DNA of 64,000 bases, taken from positions 2,542,001 to 2,606,000 of the forward strand of contig NZ_CP126247.1 of assembly GCF_030142155.1 (NCBI RefSeq). The letters run 5' to 3'. Under the pieces are notes generated by a model, which saw only the letters and a list, made by a program, of their open reading frames with translations, ran no database searches and had not been told where the DNA came from. Position numbers and translations under genes: made by a program. This document shows, one piece after another, positions 44,858-54,303 of the stretch; positions within the stretch are counted from its first letter, which is position 1; the number at the start of each line of letters is the position of its first letter. The stretch is from Arthrobacter sp. zg-Y820 (GTDB taxonomy: Bacteria; Actinomycetota; Actinomycetes; Actinomycetales; Micrococcaceae).

Positions 44858-45982
44858 TTGCCGGTAGTCATGCCCATATACGGGACACGTCCCGAGGCCA
44901 TCAAAATGGCGCCCATTGTGGCCGCGCTTCGGAAATCTGAAGTGCTCGACTGCTTCGTCACTGTCACCGGCCAGCACCGCTCCATGCTGGACCAGGTCAA
45001 CAACCTCTTTGGCATTGAACCGGACTACGACCTCAACATCTTTGAGCCCGGCCAGACCCTCAACGGCATCCTCGCCCGGACCATCGACGGCCTGGACAAG
45101 CTCTTCAACGTAAACCGGCCCGACGCCGTCATCGTCCAGGGCGACACCACCACCTCCACCGCAGCAGCCATGGCCGCCTTTTATCACGGGATCCCGGTGG
45201 TCCACGTCGAAGCCGGCCTGCGCAGCGGCAATCCCTTCTCGCCCTTCCCGGAGGAAGGCAACCGCAAAATCACCTCGCAGATCGCGTCACTGCATTTGGC
45301 CCCCACCGAAGGCAGCCGGCAGAATCTGCTGGCGGAAAACATCAATCCGGCGAACATCGTGGTCACCGGCAACACGGTCATTGACGCGCTGCTCGCGACG
45401 GTGGAAAAGAATGTTCCGTTTGTGGATCCGGAGTTGGAAAACCTCGCGTCGTCCGGCCGGAAGGTCCTGCTGGTCACGACCCACCGCAGGGAGAACCAGG
45501 GCGAAGGCATGCAGGGAATCGGCCGCGCGCTGGGCCGCATTGCCCGCGCCGAACCGAACCTGACCATCGTGCTGCCGATCCATGCCAATCCGGTGGTCCG
45601 TGAAGCGGTCCTGCCCCACCTGGACGGTCTGGACAACGTGCTGGTCACCGAACCGCTGGAGTACGGCGAGTTCACCCGGCTGCTTTCCCTGGCGCACATC
45701 ATCCTGACCGATTCCGGCGGAGTTCAGGAAGAAGCCCCCAGCCTGGGCGTGCCCGTCCTTGTCCTTCGGGAGAACACAGAGCGCCCGGAAGCCGTGGAGG
45801 CCGGCGTGGTGAAGCTTATCGGCACTGATGAGGACCGCATTGTTTCCGAAGTGGACCGCCTGCTGCACGACCGGGTGTACTTCAACTCCATGGCCGAGGC
45901 AATGAATCCCTATGGGGATGGGACCGCTGCTGCGCGGAGCATGGTTGCCCTCGAGAACCTACTGGACAAAAAAGTCCACTGA
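44858..45982 (+). CDS. wecB: UDP-N-acetylglucosamine 2-epimerase (non-hydrolysing)
   Basis: 374 residues: PVVMPIYGTRPEAIKMAPIV, VQGDTTT, HVEAGLRSGNPFSPFPEEGNR, THRREN, DSGGVQEEAPSLG and LRENTERPEAVEAG are the family signatures. Interconverts UDP-GlcNAc and UDP-ManNAc, the precursor of the ManNAc linkage unit of wall teichoic acids and other surface polymers. The TTG at 44858 (LPVVMPIYG) is preferred to one 21 bases upstream because it matches the family beginning. First gene of the polymer locus. Confidence 0.93.
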   Translation: MPVVMPIYGTRPEAIKMAPIVAALRKSEVLDCFVTVTGQHRSMLDQVNNLFGIEPDYDLNIFEPGQTLNGILARTIDGLDKLFNVNRPDAVIVQGDTTTSTAAAMAAFYHGIPVVHVEAGLRSGNPFSPFPEEGNRKITSQIASLHLAPTEGSRQNLLAENINPANIVVTGNTVIDALLATVEKNVPFVDPELENLASSGRKVLLVTTHRRENQGEGMQGIGRALGRIARAEPNLTIVLPIHANPVVREAVLPHLDGLDNVLVTEPLEYGEFTRLLSLAHIILTDSGGVQEEAPSLGVPVLVLRENTERPEAVEAGVVKLIGTDEDRIVSEVDRLLHDRVYFNSMAEAMNPYGDGTAAARSMVALENLLDKKVH

Positions 45983-46036
45983 CAGTGGGATATGTGCAAA
46001 TCGCTCATACTGTGATAAGAAAAATCCCTAACAAGA

Positions 46037-47551
46037 CTAACTTCGAGAATGGGCTGCTGACATTAGCTCGTTCCAGCTTTCTATGAGTTGATCTTCAGAT
46101 AAACGATCCGAAATTTCCCGCGCGGCGGCAGACATTCGCTGACGTCTTTGTGGATCTTGCAAAAGGCTAATAAGCGACTCTGCCAACCCTGATATATCAC
46201 CCGCCTCTACAAGAAGGCCGTCACGTTCGTGCGTGATCAGATCATTCGGGCCATATCTGAAGTTCCATGAAACCGGTACACAGCCGGCAGTCATGCTCTC
46301 GGCAAGAGACAGACAGAAACCTTCATAGGATGAGGCGACAACGGAGATAGCAGCGCGACTGAACTCGCTAAAGGCATCCGCCGTGAAACCGCGAAAATGG
46401 ATCGAGTCCGAAAGCCCCAAGGATTTGGCCAAATCACGAAGCCGACTCTCTTCCGGTCCCCTCCCGAAAAGACTCAGCGTTGCTTGGGGATGACACTTCA
46501 CAACATGCGCAAAGGCTTTAAACACATGGGCATGCCCCTTAATCGCGTCGAAACGTCCAACCATGACAATCCGGTTTGGGTCTCGTTCAAGCTGACGATC
46601 GATCGCGATTCTCGGCATATGGTGTGGAATGACGTGAAGAATATCGGAGCACCCAAACTCATCCACTATATCTTTCCGTTGCTCCTCCGTCAGCAACACG
46701 AGCGCCTTATACTCCTTAAGGTGCTTGAAAAAGTCCCTTTGCTCCGGTCGAAGCGGAGCTGAAACGCCGTAAGGCGCAGTGTGGTGGTTGTTGTGAAACG
46801 TATAGATAACCGCTGCAGCGTTGCGCTTTTCCAACTCCTGAAGAGACGCCCGGTGGAATCCATACTCCGAAATCACTGTCGGTCCCACGACACCCTTGAA
46901 AACAATCTCATGAAACCAGTAGTCTATTAGCGAAGAAAGCGCTGAAAAGTTTCTAATGCCCTTCGACGTATGCATCGCGATATTCGTGATAGCGCCAGTT
47001 TCTGGAGACTTACTTTCTTGCAAATAGATGTTTCCAGAATGGTCAAGGTACTCGATAAGGTGTGGCTTATTCTCAGGAGTCATTCTCTCGACCTTGCAGG
47101 CCCTCCCACCGGAGTCATACCAGGTACGCTTTGTTCGCTTACCACTGCGGAGGGTGTCTATTCCCGCAACCTTATCGTCCCGCATCCAAACGAAGTGCTT
47201 GTAGTCCCCATCCTGAGAGCCACGCCAAATATCCGACCGCTTTGGATCCTGGACATAACTCCATCCGTTCTGAGCCCTACCCAAAGGACTGGAATAGGGA
47301 TGCTCTTCTCTCGCACCTTCGATCCCAGCGAGATCGTAATGCATGCTTCGCAGCTTTATCCTGCCGTCAGCTAAGGCGCCCTCTTCCTCCAACGTTTGGA
47401 CACTGTCTTCAAAATTAGGGGAATGTTCACTGACCAAAATCTCGAAGCTATGCCCAGAATTTGCCAAAGCACGTGCTCGCCGAAGAACGCTCGTGGCCAG
47501 CCCGGTTGGACGTGCCGGGACTCCACCAAACATGACATTGTAGATATGCAT
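46037..47551 (-). CDS. GT4 glycosyltransferase, TagE/TarM-like
   Basis: 504 residues. The N-terminal about 300 have the long beta-rich insert seen in poly(glycerol/ribitol-phosphate) alpha-glycosyltransferases (GDYKHFVWMR, GRACKVERM). The C-terminal GT-B lobe has VLLTEEQRKDI, HVIPHHMP, IVMVGRFDAIKGH (UDP-sugar lobe) and SYEGFCLSLAESMTAGCVP (E-x7-E). It should add a sugar, typically glucose, to a teichoic-acid-like chain in the cytoplasm. It is paralogous to the gene at 48597-50123 and converges on wecB. A/T-richer than the housekeeping genes. Confidence 0.82.
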   Translation of the reverse strand: MHIYNVMFGGVPARPTGLATSVLRRARALANSGHSFEILVSEHSPNFEDSVQTLEEEGALADGRIKLRSMHYDLAGIEGAREEHPYSSPLGRAQNGWSYVQDPKRSDIWRGSQDGDYKHFVWMRDDKVAGIDTLRSGKRTKRTWYDSGGRACKVERMTPENKPHLIEYLDHSGNIYLQESKSPETGAITNIAMHTSKGIRNFSALSSLIDYWFHEIVFKGVVGPTVISEYGFHRASLQELEKRNAAAVIYTFHNNHHTAPYGVSAPLRPEQRDFFKHLKEYKALVLLTEEQRKDIVDEFGCSDILHVIPHHMPRIAIDRQLERDPNRIVMVGRFDAIKGHAHVFKAFAHVVKCHPQATLSLFGRGPEESRLRDLAKSLGLSDSIHFRGFTADAFSEFSRAAISVVASSYEGFCLSLAESMTAGCVPVSWNFRYGPNDLITHERDGLLVEAGDISGLAESLISLLQDPQRRQRMSAAAREISDRLSEDQLIESWNELMSAAHSRS

Positions 47552-47722
47552 ACTGATCCTCTGCCGACTTTATTTGCGGATACCCTCACGCTACACGAAC
47601 CAAACCGACCCAGAACCCAGCGCAGATTACTATTTGCCCCGTTCTCGGCGAAGCAGACTGTTCGAAAGAGTTGCAGCATGCCTCGCTGACTCAGGCCACA
47701 CCCCACTGAACAACAATTAATG

Positions 47723-48508
47723 CTAACTGATTTTTTGGTAACCAAACCTCGATAACAATTTGCCAAAAAGACTTTTGCTAGATGAAGTCAAGGGCGTGGG
47801 AAGCTGGGTGCTTTGTTCATAAAAGCTCTCGGTTTCTTCGGTATAATTCCAAAATGCGGACTTTTTAACTGTGCTTGAGTCCGGTTTGTAAAACGGCTTA
47901 ACCAGGGAGAGATGAGGACGTTCCCACGCAATGTCCCGGCGTACAACGCGTGCTGGAGCACCAACGGCTATGCAGTTATTTGGAACTTTGCCTTTAACAA
48001 CGGAGCCAAGCCCGATAACGGATCCGTCCCGGATATCCGCACCACCGAGAATGGAGGAATTATTACCTACCCATACGTGCGAACCAATCGCAATATCTTC
48101 CGTGACGTTAATACGCTCCCCACTCGACACATCAAAGATCGGATGGGCGTCGTCGGCACGCACTTGTATTCCGCTAGCGAACATGACGTCGTCGCCTATG
48201 ACTACTGACGAACCCTCTACAGATGAAATGTATACATTTCCGGTCATGGATACATTATTTCCAACAGTGATCGCTGCACCCTGGCCCACGCGAGAATGTA
48301 TCTTTATTACCCCTCCACCTTTACTGCTTCCAATCGCAAAGTGACCGTTGTCGCAATCAAACTGAACATGAAGCAGTACTATTCTGGCGCTTGCTGACAC
48401 AATTAGCTTGTTGTTCGAACCCCTGAAAACTATATTGATATTCTCGTCGACTACGCCGGTATAAGTAATCTCGTTGCCGCGGTCGTCTTTGTAAATTGCA
48501 AGTCGCAT
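47723..48508 (-). CDS. Left-handed beta-helix acyltransferase
   Basis: 261 residues. An N-terminal beta region starts RLAIYKDDRGNEITYTG. A hexapeptide-repeat helix follows (ITVGNNVSMTGNVYIS, VVIGDDVMFASGIQV, IAIGSHVWVGNNSSILGGADIRDGSVIGLGSVV), ending in GAPARVVRRD. It resembles surface-glycan O-acetyltransferases. The last 50 residues are Ser/Thr-rich. ATG at 48508 after GGTGGA; a longer upstream frame is rejected. Lies between, and in reverse to, one of two related glycosyltransferases, suggesting it acetylates the same polymer. Composition is A/T-rich. Confidence 0.8.
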   Translation of the reverse strand: MRLAIYKDDRGNEITYTGVVDENINIVFRGSNNKLIVSASARIVLLHVQFDCDNGHFAIGSSKGGGVIKIHSRVGQGAAITVGNNVSMTGNVYISSVEGSSVVIGDDVMFASGIQVRADDAHPIFDVSSGERINVTEDIAIGSHVWVGNNSSILGGADIRDGSVIGLGSVVKGKVPNNCIAVGAPARVVRRDIAWERPHLSLVKPFYKPDSSTVKKSAFWNYTEETESFYEQSTQLPTPLTSSSKSLFGKLLSRFGYQKIS

Positions 48509-48596
48509 AACTGATTCCACCAGCACAGAATACCGGCCACACGACCGCAAGAGAAGCACATGTGCTTTCGTTACGGCGACATGAGAAACTACTTGT

Positions 48597-50123
48597 ATGA
48601 CTCAGCAAGTATTTATAGCAATGTTCGGCCCGCTGCCGGACCGCCCCACCGGCCTGGCTATGTCCGTTCTGCGACGTGCCCAAGCCTTTGCGGCTGAAGG
48701 TACGAAGACCACGATTCTCGTGGACCAGTTTGTCCCCGATATCGACCGGCATATAGCCGGGCTCCAAGATGCTGGGCAGTTGGCAGAAGGTATGATTGAC
48801 GTTCGGTCGATGCACCTAGATTTTGCTGGCCGCAAACCCATGCCTTCCAGCACGGAATATGTTGCGCCAACCCATATCGGAGAATCTGGCTGGGTATACA
48901 CACCAGATACGAAGCGCTGGGAAGTTTCCAGAGGGCGATACGAGGGCGACTACCGAGAATTTGTTTGGATGCGGACGTCGAAAACCGTGAGCTTCATCGA
49001 CTACCTCACCGACAATGGTAAACAACGTCTACGCCGCACATGGTTTGACGAGGCCGGTCAAGCGTGCAAAGTCGAGCTAATGAACCACACCACTAACAGG
49101 CCCGAGGTCATAGATTACTGTCGCCCCGACGGATCTGTCTATCTGTCAGAGCCCCAAGAGACATCGCAGCGACACCTTACACTTCATGACGGGAGAGTGG
49201 TTCACTTCTCGTCCTACGATGAAATGTATGAGTATTGGCTGCGTAATTTTGTAATGCTCGATATCGGTAAGCCGACGATAATTTCCGAGTATGGGCGCCG
49301 GCGAAACGCGCTAGCTGCCGTTACCTCCGCCTTGGATGGAGTGCTGATTTTTACCTTCCACTCTTCACACTATGGCTCTCCGTATACTTATGGCAGTCCG
49401 ACTCGGCCGGATCAGAGACATTTCTTAAGCTCGATCGAAGATCTTCCTGCATTGGTAGTGTTAACGGAGGAACAACGTCTCGATCTGCTTAAAGAGCACG
49501 GGCTGATCAACAATCTGCATGTAATACCCCACCATGTCCCCAAAGTTGAACGTTCTGTTGTGCGGGATCCAAACAAAATTGTCATGGTCGGCCGGTTCGA
49601 TAAGAACAAGGGACACATAGACGCACTAAATGCGTTTTCGCGAATCCGGGAAAAGTGCCCATCCGCTTACTTCGAGATCTACGGACGCGGCCCCGATGAG
49701 CAACAGATCGTAGACTCTATCGAGCACCTTGGCCTACGGGACTCCGTCCGTATCATGGGATTTACTGATGATTCGGCCAAAATTTTTGCTGGTGCTGCTG
49801 TGTCCTTTGTGACTTCGAACCACGAAGGATTCTGTCTTTCGCTGATCGAGAGTATGGCACAAGGCTGCGTACCTATCAGTTATGGCTTCAAATATGGCCC
49901 TGCAGATATCATGCAGAACGGGAAAGATGGATTTATTGTAGCGCCAGGGAATATATCGGAACTAGCCGATTCAGCGATTCTACTACTCAGTGATCACGGA
50001 TTGCGAAATAATATGAGCACCACCGCACGGCAAGTAACAGAGCGATTCACCGAGCAACGTCTCATCGATGATTGGAGAAGCTTGTTCAACATCATGGGCT
50101 CCGGTGTATTAGCGCTGGGCTAA
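48597..50123 (+). CDS. GT4 glycosyltransferase, TagE/TarM-like (paralogue)
   Basis: 508 residues, same architecture as 46037-47551. Both start with (A/M)xFGxxPxRPTGLA-SVLRRA, share GDY(K/R)xFVWMR, ACKVE, P(T)xISEYG, LTEEQRxD, HVIPHHxP, IVMVGRFDxxKGH and the E-x7-E region EGFCLSLIES. Residue differences are spread along the whole length, so this is an old duplication or two imports rather than a recent copy. Predicted alpha-glucosyltransferase of a glycerol- or ribitol-phosphate chain. Divergent from the acyltransferase gene with 88 bases for two promoters. Ends before a strong hairpin. Confidence 0.82.
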   Translation: MTQQVFIAMFGPLPDRPTGLAMSVLRRAQAFAAEGTKTTILVDQFVPDIDRHIAGLQDAGQLAEGMIDVRSMHLDFAGRKPMPSSTEYVAPTHIGESGWVYTPDTKRWEVSRGRYEGDYREFVWMRTSKTVSFIDYLTDNGKQRLRRTWFDEAGQACKVELMNHTTNRPEVIDYCRPDGSVYLSEPQETSQRHLTLHDGRVVHFSSYDEMYEYWLRNFVMLDIGKPTIISEYGRRRNALAAVTSALDGVLIFTFHSSHYGSPYTYGSPTRPDQRHFLSSIEDLPALVVLTEEQRLDLLKEHGLINNLHVIPHHVPKVERSVVRDPNKIVMVGRFDKNKGHIDALNAFSRIREKCPSAYFEIYGRGPDEQQIVDSIEHLGLRDSVRIMGFTDDSAKIFAGAAVSFVTSNHEGFCLSLIESMAQGCVPISYGFKYGPADIMQNGKDGFIVAPGNISELADSAILLLSDHGLRNNMSTTARQVTERFTEQRLIDDWRSLFNIMGSGVLALG

Positions 50124-50196
50124 ACGCTTGAAGCACTCAACATCGGATGTTTGCCCCGCGGGTGAGGACAATATTATCTCCGTGCAGCACTAAAGA

Positions 50197-50240
50197 AGAA
50201 GGCTCTTAGGCTGAGACTGTTTATATCCTAAGAGCCTTCT
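50197..50240 (+). terminator. Terminator hairpin after the second GT4 gene
   Basis: A perfect 14-bp stem (50197-50210 with 50227-50240) and 16-base loop lie 74 bases after the stop. It lies between convergent genes and could serve both. The remaining bases up to 50493 show no gene or structured element I can support. Confidence 0.75.
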
Positions 50241-50493
50241 CCGCTTACGGAAGCCAGGGATTCTAGCGCAAGACGCGGCTTCAAGGAGGGTATCTGGAAC
50301 TACAAGACCCTATTTTGGGGTGGCACTCGAATGCGAGGGTCTGGCCCCGCTTGTCAGCACCAACACCAATGCCGGGCCACTAGCAACCACAGCGACCCTT
50401 TGACGGCATAACTCTGCCGTATACGGTCCCGATCATAAGGGGATGCCGCTTACCGAGCATGACACCCAGCCTCGAAGACGAACTCGGGCCCGG

Positions 50494-53400
50494 TTAGAGA
50501 GCAACCGCGGCGAACTTATCCAAAGCTTCTTTTTGGTACAACTCATAGTCAAGTTTTCGGTGAGGAATCTGGCCAGTGAAAAACTTCCGGAATCCATCGG
50601 CAAGACCTTCCTCACTGTTTTCCACGAGAAGGCCATAACCGTCTTCCAATACGCTCCTGGGACCGACCACGTCCGTGGAGATCACTGGACGGTCGAGAAT
50701 TAGTGCCTCTAGGACTACGAGGCCTTGGCCTTCATAGTCAGACGAGAACACAAAGCAATCGGCGCTCTTGAGGATTGCGAAGGGATTCAGGCGCCGGCCC
50801 GCAAGCAGGACGCGTCCATCAAGTCCCAGCCTCGTAATGAGTTCCTGAAGTGAGCCAAGTAGCGGACCGTCACCCAAGATGACCAGCTTCGCTTGTGGCT
50901 GCTCAGCTGCCAAAGCGGAGAAAGCTGCTATAAGTTTCGCATGCCCCTTTTCGGGGGAAAGGCGCCCAAGGGTCACAAATAACGTGTCACCATTATTTAG
51001 CCACTCCGCAATATCTGCATCCAGGGGATCCTCTGCCAGCCGGAGCGTCTCCTGCGGATTTACGAGGTTATTACAGAAGGTGAAAGAATTAGGGTTCAGC
51101 TCAAACCGCTCCGCCAACTGACTCACGTTCTCTTCAGCAACACTCTCCGTTACGGAGATAAGGGAATCAAAACGTTTGTACAGCCGGAAATTTCCTTCCA
51201 GGTAAGGGAACCGATTCTGCCACTCTTTGTTCATGTCATTATGCAAATAGACGGATTTTTTCGCATCTTTGAGCGGAGCGTTGCCCAACAAAGCTGTCCA
51301 GAACCGAGCATAACCTTCGAAGCAGATAACAGAATCAAACGCAGATGCTCCAAACATGCGCCGAAATTCGCGCGCGAATGCACGGTCGATTATGGCCCAC
51401 ATTTCTTCAGAATCAACGGAGTACTGGCTGTTGAACTTGTCGACGACCCACCGTTCCTCTGGGGTGAGAACATGGCTTCCGACACGCGCGAGCACCCGAA
51501 CGTGGTCTGGATTCTGGTCAAACTTTTCCAGCCGGGCAGGTTCTGAGGCCAGCGCTTCCGGATCCACGACGACGTAAACATTGTTCTCCCCGCTGTCGAT
51601 GTGGGACACAAGGTTCAGGTAGGACGTGGTGATGCCATTGGGCAAAAAGGACCCCTGGAACAGCAAGATGTTCCGCTTCTCGTCCATTCCGTTGTGGACT
51701 TCGCAGGCAGCGTCACCGAAAAAGAAGAACTCAACAACCCGCGCTGCCGCGTGACCGTCATCGTGTGGGCAGAATTCCCTCTGGGCTGCTGCGTACTCCT
51801 GCCGGTGGTGGGCAGGAGTACCTGAGGGAACCAGGCTGTTTAGTTGTTCGACAACAGTATCTATGTCGTGGCAGACGCTCCCCGGCATAGACTCCAGATC
51901 GAAGTAGAGGCCTCGTTCCTCCTTATAACGGTCCAAATCGTAGGCGTAATAGATGATTGGCCGGCCGGTAGGGATGAAATCGAAGAAGATACTGGAGTAA
52001 TCGGTAATTAGCACATCAACGATAGCAAGGAGGTCGTTCGTGTCGATTGCGGCAGGGACGGCATGCCTGTCTAACAGTTTCCCCTTTGCCTGGGAACTGG
52101 TCATTGCATGGCCACGGTAGAGCAAATGCCATTCCTCTGATCCCCCCATTGCCTCGACGTCAGCAATCAGTCTCTCGTTATCAAGACTTCTGTCCCCCAG
52201 GGTTCCGCGCCAGGTCGGTGCATATAGAACGACTTTCTTCCCAGCGGGTATTCCAAGTTTCTCCCGCAGGGCAGTCCTTTGAGCGTCTGAAGGCGTTAGT
52301 GTCGCGTCTACTCTGGGATAACCGGTAAGTGCAAGCTTCCCGCTGAAAATTCCAGCTACGTCGTATTTCTCAATCAGACAGTCCGCCGTAAACTGGTTGG
52401 GAGCTATAAGATGCGTTGCGTGAAGGAAATTCCTGGCAGCGTTTTTGTGCTCCAAAACGCCGCCCTTGATATCGCGGCCAAGTGTTTTGAGCGGGGTTCC
52501 GTGCCAAGTATTGAGGTATTGCTGCTCATCACGACGGATGAAGTAAGGAGGATAGGTGTTGTCATTTATCAGGTATCTTGCCGTTGCGAGGTATCGCAGA
52601 TAAAGATCGCTGTCCCTCACCACAAAAACGAAATCAGCACGTCGGCGGAACTCCGCGGGGATGTTCTTCGGGTCGTTGACTACCCAGACGTGCGTAAAAC
52701 CTGTAAAACGCTGGTCGGTAATGATGGATTTGCATAGCTGCAGCGGGCTACCCGCTATTGCAGATCCGTGGCCGCTTTCATATAAGACCGTGGAGCCCTG
52801 GATGGTCAGGGTTTCCATGTACTCCGTGTACACCATCGTCTGTTTTAAGTGCCGTTTTTTCATGTACTGAGTCGTGTCAACGGCATGAGGTCGCTTGAAC
52901 TGCCGGATCTCCATGAACGCGGCAGAAGCCTCCCGGTATTTCCCTTCCAGCATCAAGGACCGGCCCAGTCTGAAGAACCGCTCAGGCTCATACGCCGTTG
53001 TGCGCTTGACCGCTTCGCCGTATGCGGTCGCAGCAATGGCAAAATAACCCAGCTGCTCTGCACGCACCCCGAGCTTGTAACAAAGGTCCGCCGACTGAGA
53101 AAGGAGCCCCACCTGCAAGTCGGCTTCCAAAACGTCTTCGAGGTAAGGGTTGCCGCTGGTAGAGGGCGTGGGCGAGACTCTGTCTTCCCGTGAGAGGTAG
53201 AAGGCCAGGCAGGCTTCCTCGTACCGGCCTTGAAGCTGCAATACGTATCCCAGCCGATATTTCCAGTAAAGACTGGCACTGGCGGAGCTCTCCAGTATCC
53301 GGGAGTAGGCGCGCTCGGCGTTCTTGAGATCTCCCAGACGCTCGTATGAAAGGCCAAGTCGCCAGGACATTCGTTCTTGGAAAGGGTCGAGCTCGAGTCC

Positions 53401-54240
53401 CTCCTGGAATACACGTGCTGCCGTGTCCCAGTCGTATATTTTCTGGAGGGCTAAGCCGAGGCGGTAGCGGATCTCCACGGATTCAGGGTTGGAGATCAAA
53501 GTTTTTGCGTAGCTGTCAGCCGCCAACTTCCACTGACCACGGGCCTGGAAATAAGCACCGATGCCAACTGTCGCAGCGCCGAGCTCTGTGTCTTTAGCGA
53601 CGGCGAGCACATACGCTTCGTCAGCCTTGTCAGGACGTCCCGCTAGATGCCATGCCCAGCCCGCCTTGAAGGGGAGGACCCCGCTCTTCGGGCTAAGAGC
53701 GGAAGCCTTGGCGTAAGTGACTGCTGCCGATTCAAACTTTCCCATTTTAAAGTAGGCGTCAGCGAGCCTTTCCAGCCAGCGACAGTCTCCCGAGTGAGTT
53801 GCTAGCCCATCCTCCAGAGTGCTCATCATCTGCCAGGTTGCCGCCTTGTTCTTGACCACTACGTCAAGACGTAATTGTGCAATGGCTGCCTCGCATGCCT
53901 CCACTCGCCGCACCCACGCTGTTTGCTCCGGGCTCAGATCAAGCGCTTTTCGGTAGTAGTGCAAAGCATCGCCGAAGGACTTTTGACGCTCCAGTACGAA
54001 GCCAAGACGATAATTCCATGCTGCGTTGTTCGGTTGAAGCTCTACCGCCCGCCTGAGAACTGGCAGCGCCTCATTCAGACGATCTAGGCGAAAATAACCA
54101 TGCCCAAGTCGAAAGACTACTTTGGCATTCGACTCTTCGCCCCTGCGCATAAGACGTTCGTACACAGCTACTGCTGCGGCCCACTCGTCCTTGCTTTCGA
54201 GCTTCCGAGCATGCGCGTAAGCCGCCTGCCATCCCAGCAT
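50494..54240 (-). CDS. TPR - CDP-glycerol glycerophosphotransferase - GT4 fusion protein
   Basis: 1248 residues in three modules. 1-~460: about ten TPR-like helical repeats (for example VVFRLGHGYFRLDRLNEAL, AWNYRLGFVLERQKSF). ~480-870: TagF-type transferase with TWHGTPLK (His about 580) and DVLITDYSSIFFDF (about 745), the conserved pair for poly(glycerol-phosphate) synthesis. ~880-1248: GT4 glycosyltransferase with GRLSPEKGHAKL (about 1091) and SSDYEGQGLVVLEA (about 1166). No membrane helix; it likely attaches peripherally. It could both extend and glycosylate a phosphate polymer. ATG after AGGGGAA. Confidence 0.85.
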   Translation of the reverse strand: MLGWQAAYAHARKLESKDEWAAAVAVYERLMRRGEESNAKVVFRLGHGYFRLDRLNEALPVLRRAVELQPNNAAWNYRLGFVLERQKSFGDALHYYRKALDLSPEQTAWVRRVEACEAAIAQLRLDVVVKNKAATWQMMSTLEDGLATHSGDCRWLERLADAYFKMGKFESAAVTYAKASALSPKSGVLPFKAGWAWHLAGRPDKADEAYVLAVAKDTELGAATVGIGAYFQARGQWKLAADSYAKTLISNPESVEIRYRLGLALQKIYDWDTAARVFQEGLELDPFQERMSWRLGLSYERLGDLKNAERAYSRILESSASASLYWKYRLGYVLQLQGRYEEACLAFYLSREDRVSPTPSTSGNPYLEDVLEADLQVGLLSQSADLCYKLGVRAEQLGYFAIAATAYGEAVKRTTAYEPERFFRLGRSLMLEGKYREASAAFMEIRQFKRPHAVDTTQYMKKRHLKQTMVYTEYMETLTIQGSTVLYESGHGSAIAGSPLQLCKSIITDQRFTGFTHVWVVNDPKNIPAEFRRRADFVFVVRDSDLYLRYLATARYLINDNTYPPYFIRRDEQQYLNTWHGTPLKTLGRDIKGGVLEHKNAARNFLHATHLIAPNQFTADCLIEKYDVAGIFSGKLALTGYPRVDATLTPSDAQRTALREKLGIPAGKKVVLYAPTWRGTLGDRSLDNERLIADVEAMGGSEEWHLLYRGHAMTSSQAKGKLLDRHAVPAAIDTNDLLAIVDVLITDYSSIFFDFIPTGRPIIYYAYDLDRYKEERGLYFDLESMPGSVCHDIDTVVEQLNSLVPSGTPAHHRQEYAAAQREFCPHDDGHAAARVVEFFFFGDAACEVHNGMDEKRNILLFQGSFLPNGITTSYLNLVSHIDSGENNVYVVVDPEALASEPARLEKFDQNPDHVRVLARVGSHVLTPEERWVVDKFNSQYSVDSEEMWAIIDRAFAREFRRMFGASAFDSVICFEGYARFWTALLGNAPLKDAKKSVYLHNDMNKEWQNRFPYLEGNFRLYKRFDSLISVTESVAEENVSQLAERFELNPNSFTFCNNLVNPQETLRLAEDPLDADIAEWLNNGDTLFVTLGRLSPEKGHAKLIAAFSALAAEQPQAKLVILGDGPLLGSLQELITRLGLDGRVLLAGRRLNPFAILKSADCFVFSSDYEGQGLVVLEALILDRPVISTDVVGPRSVLEDGYGLLVENSEEGLADGFRKFFTGQIPHRKLDYELYQKEALDKFAAVAL

Positions 54241-54303
54241 TATTCCCCTATCGAAAATTACGAACCGAATGACTTAGGGCATAGCCAGTTATGCCCTACT
54301 GGA

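Noticed and set aside
50241..50493. Possible tRNA or IS remnant
   Set aside because: No cloverleaf could be folded and there are no inverted termini or transposase fragments.
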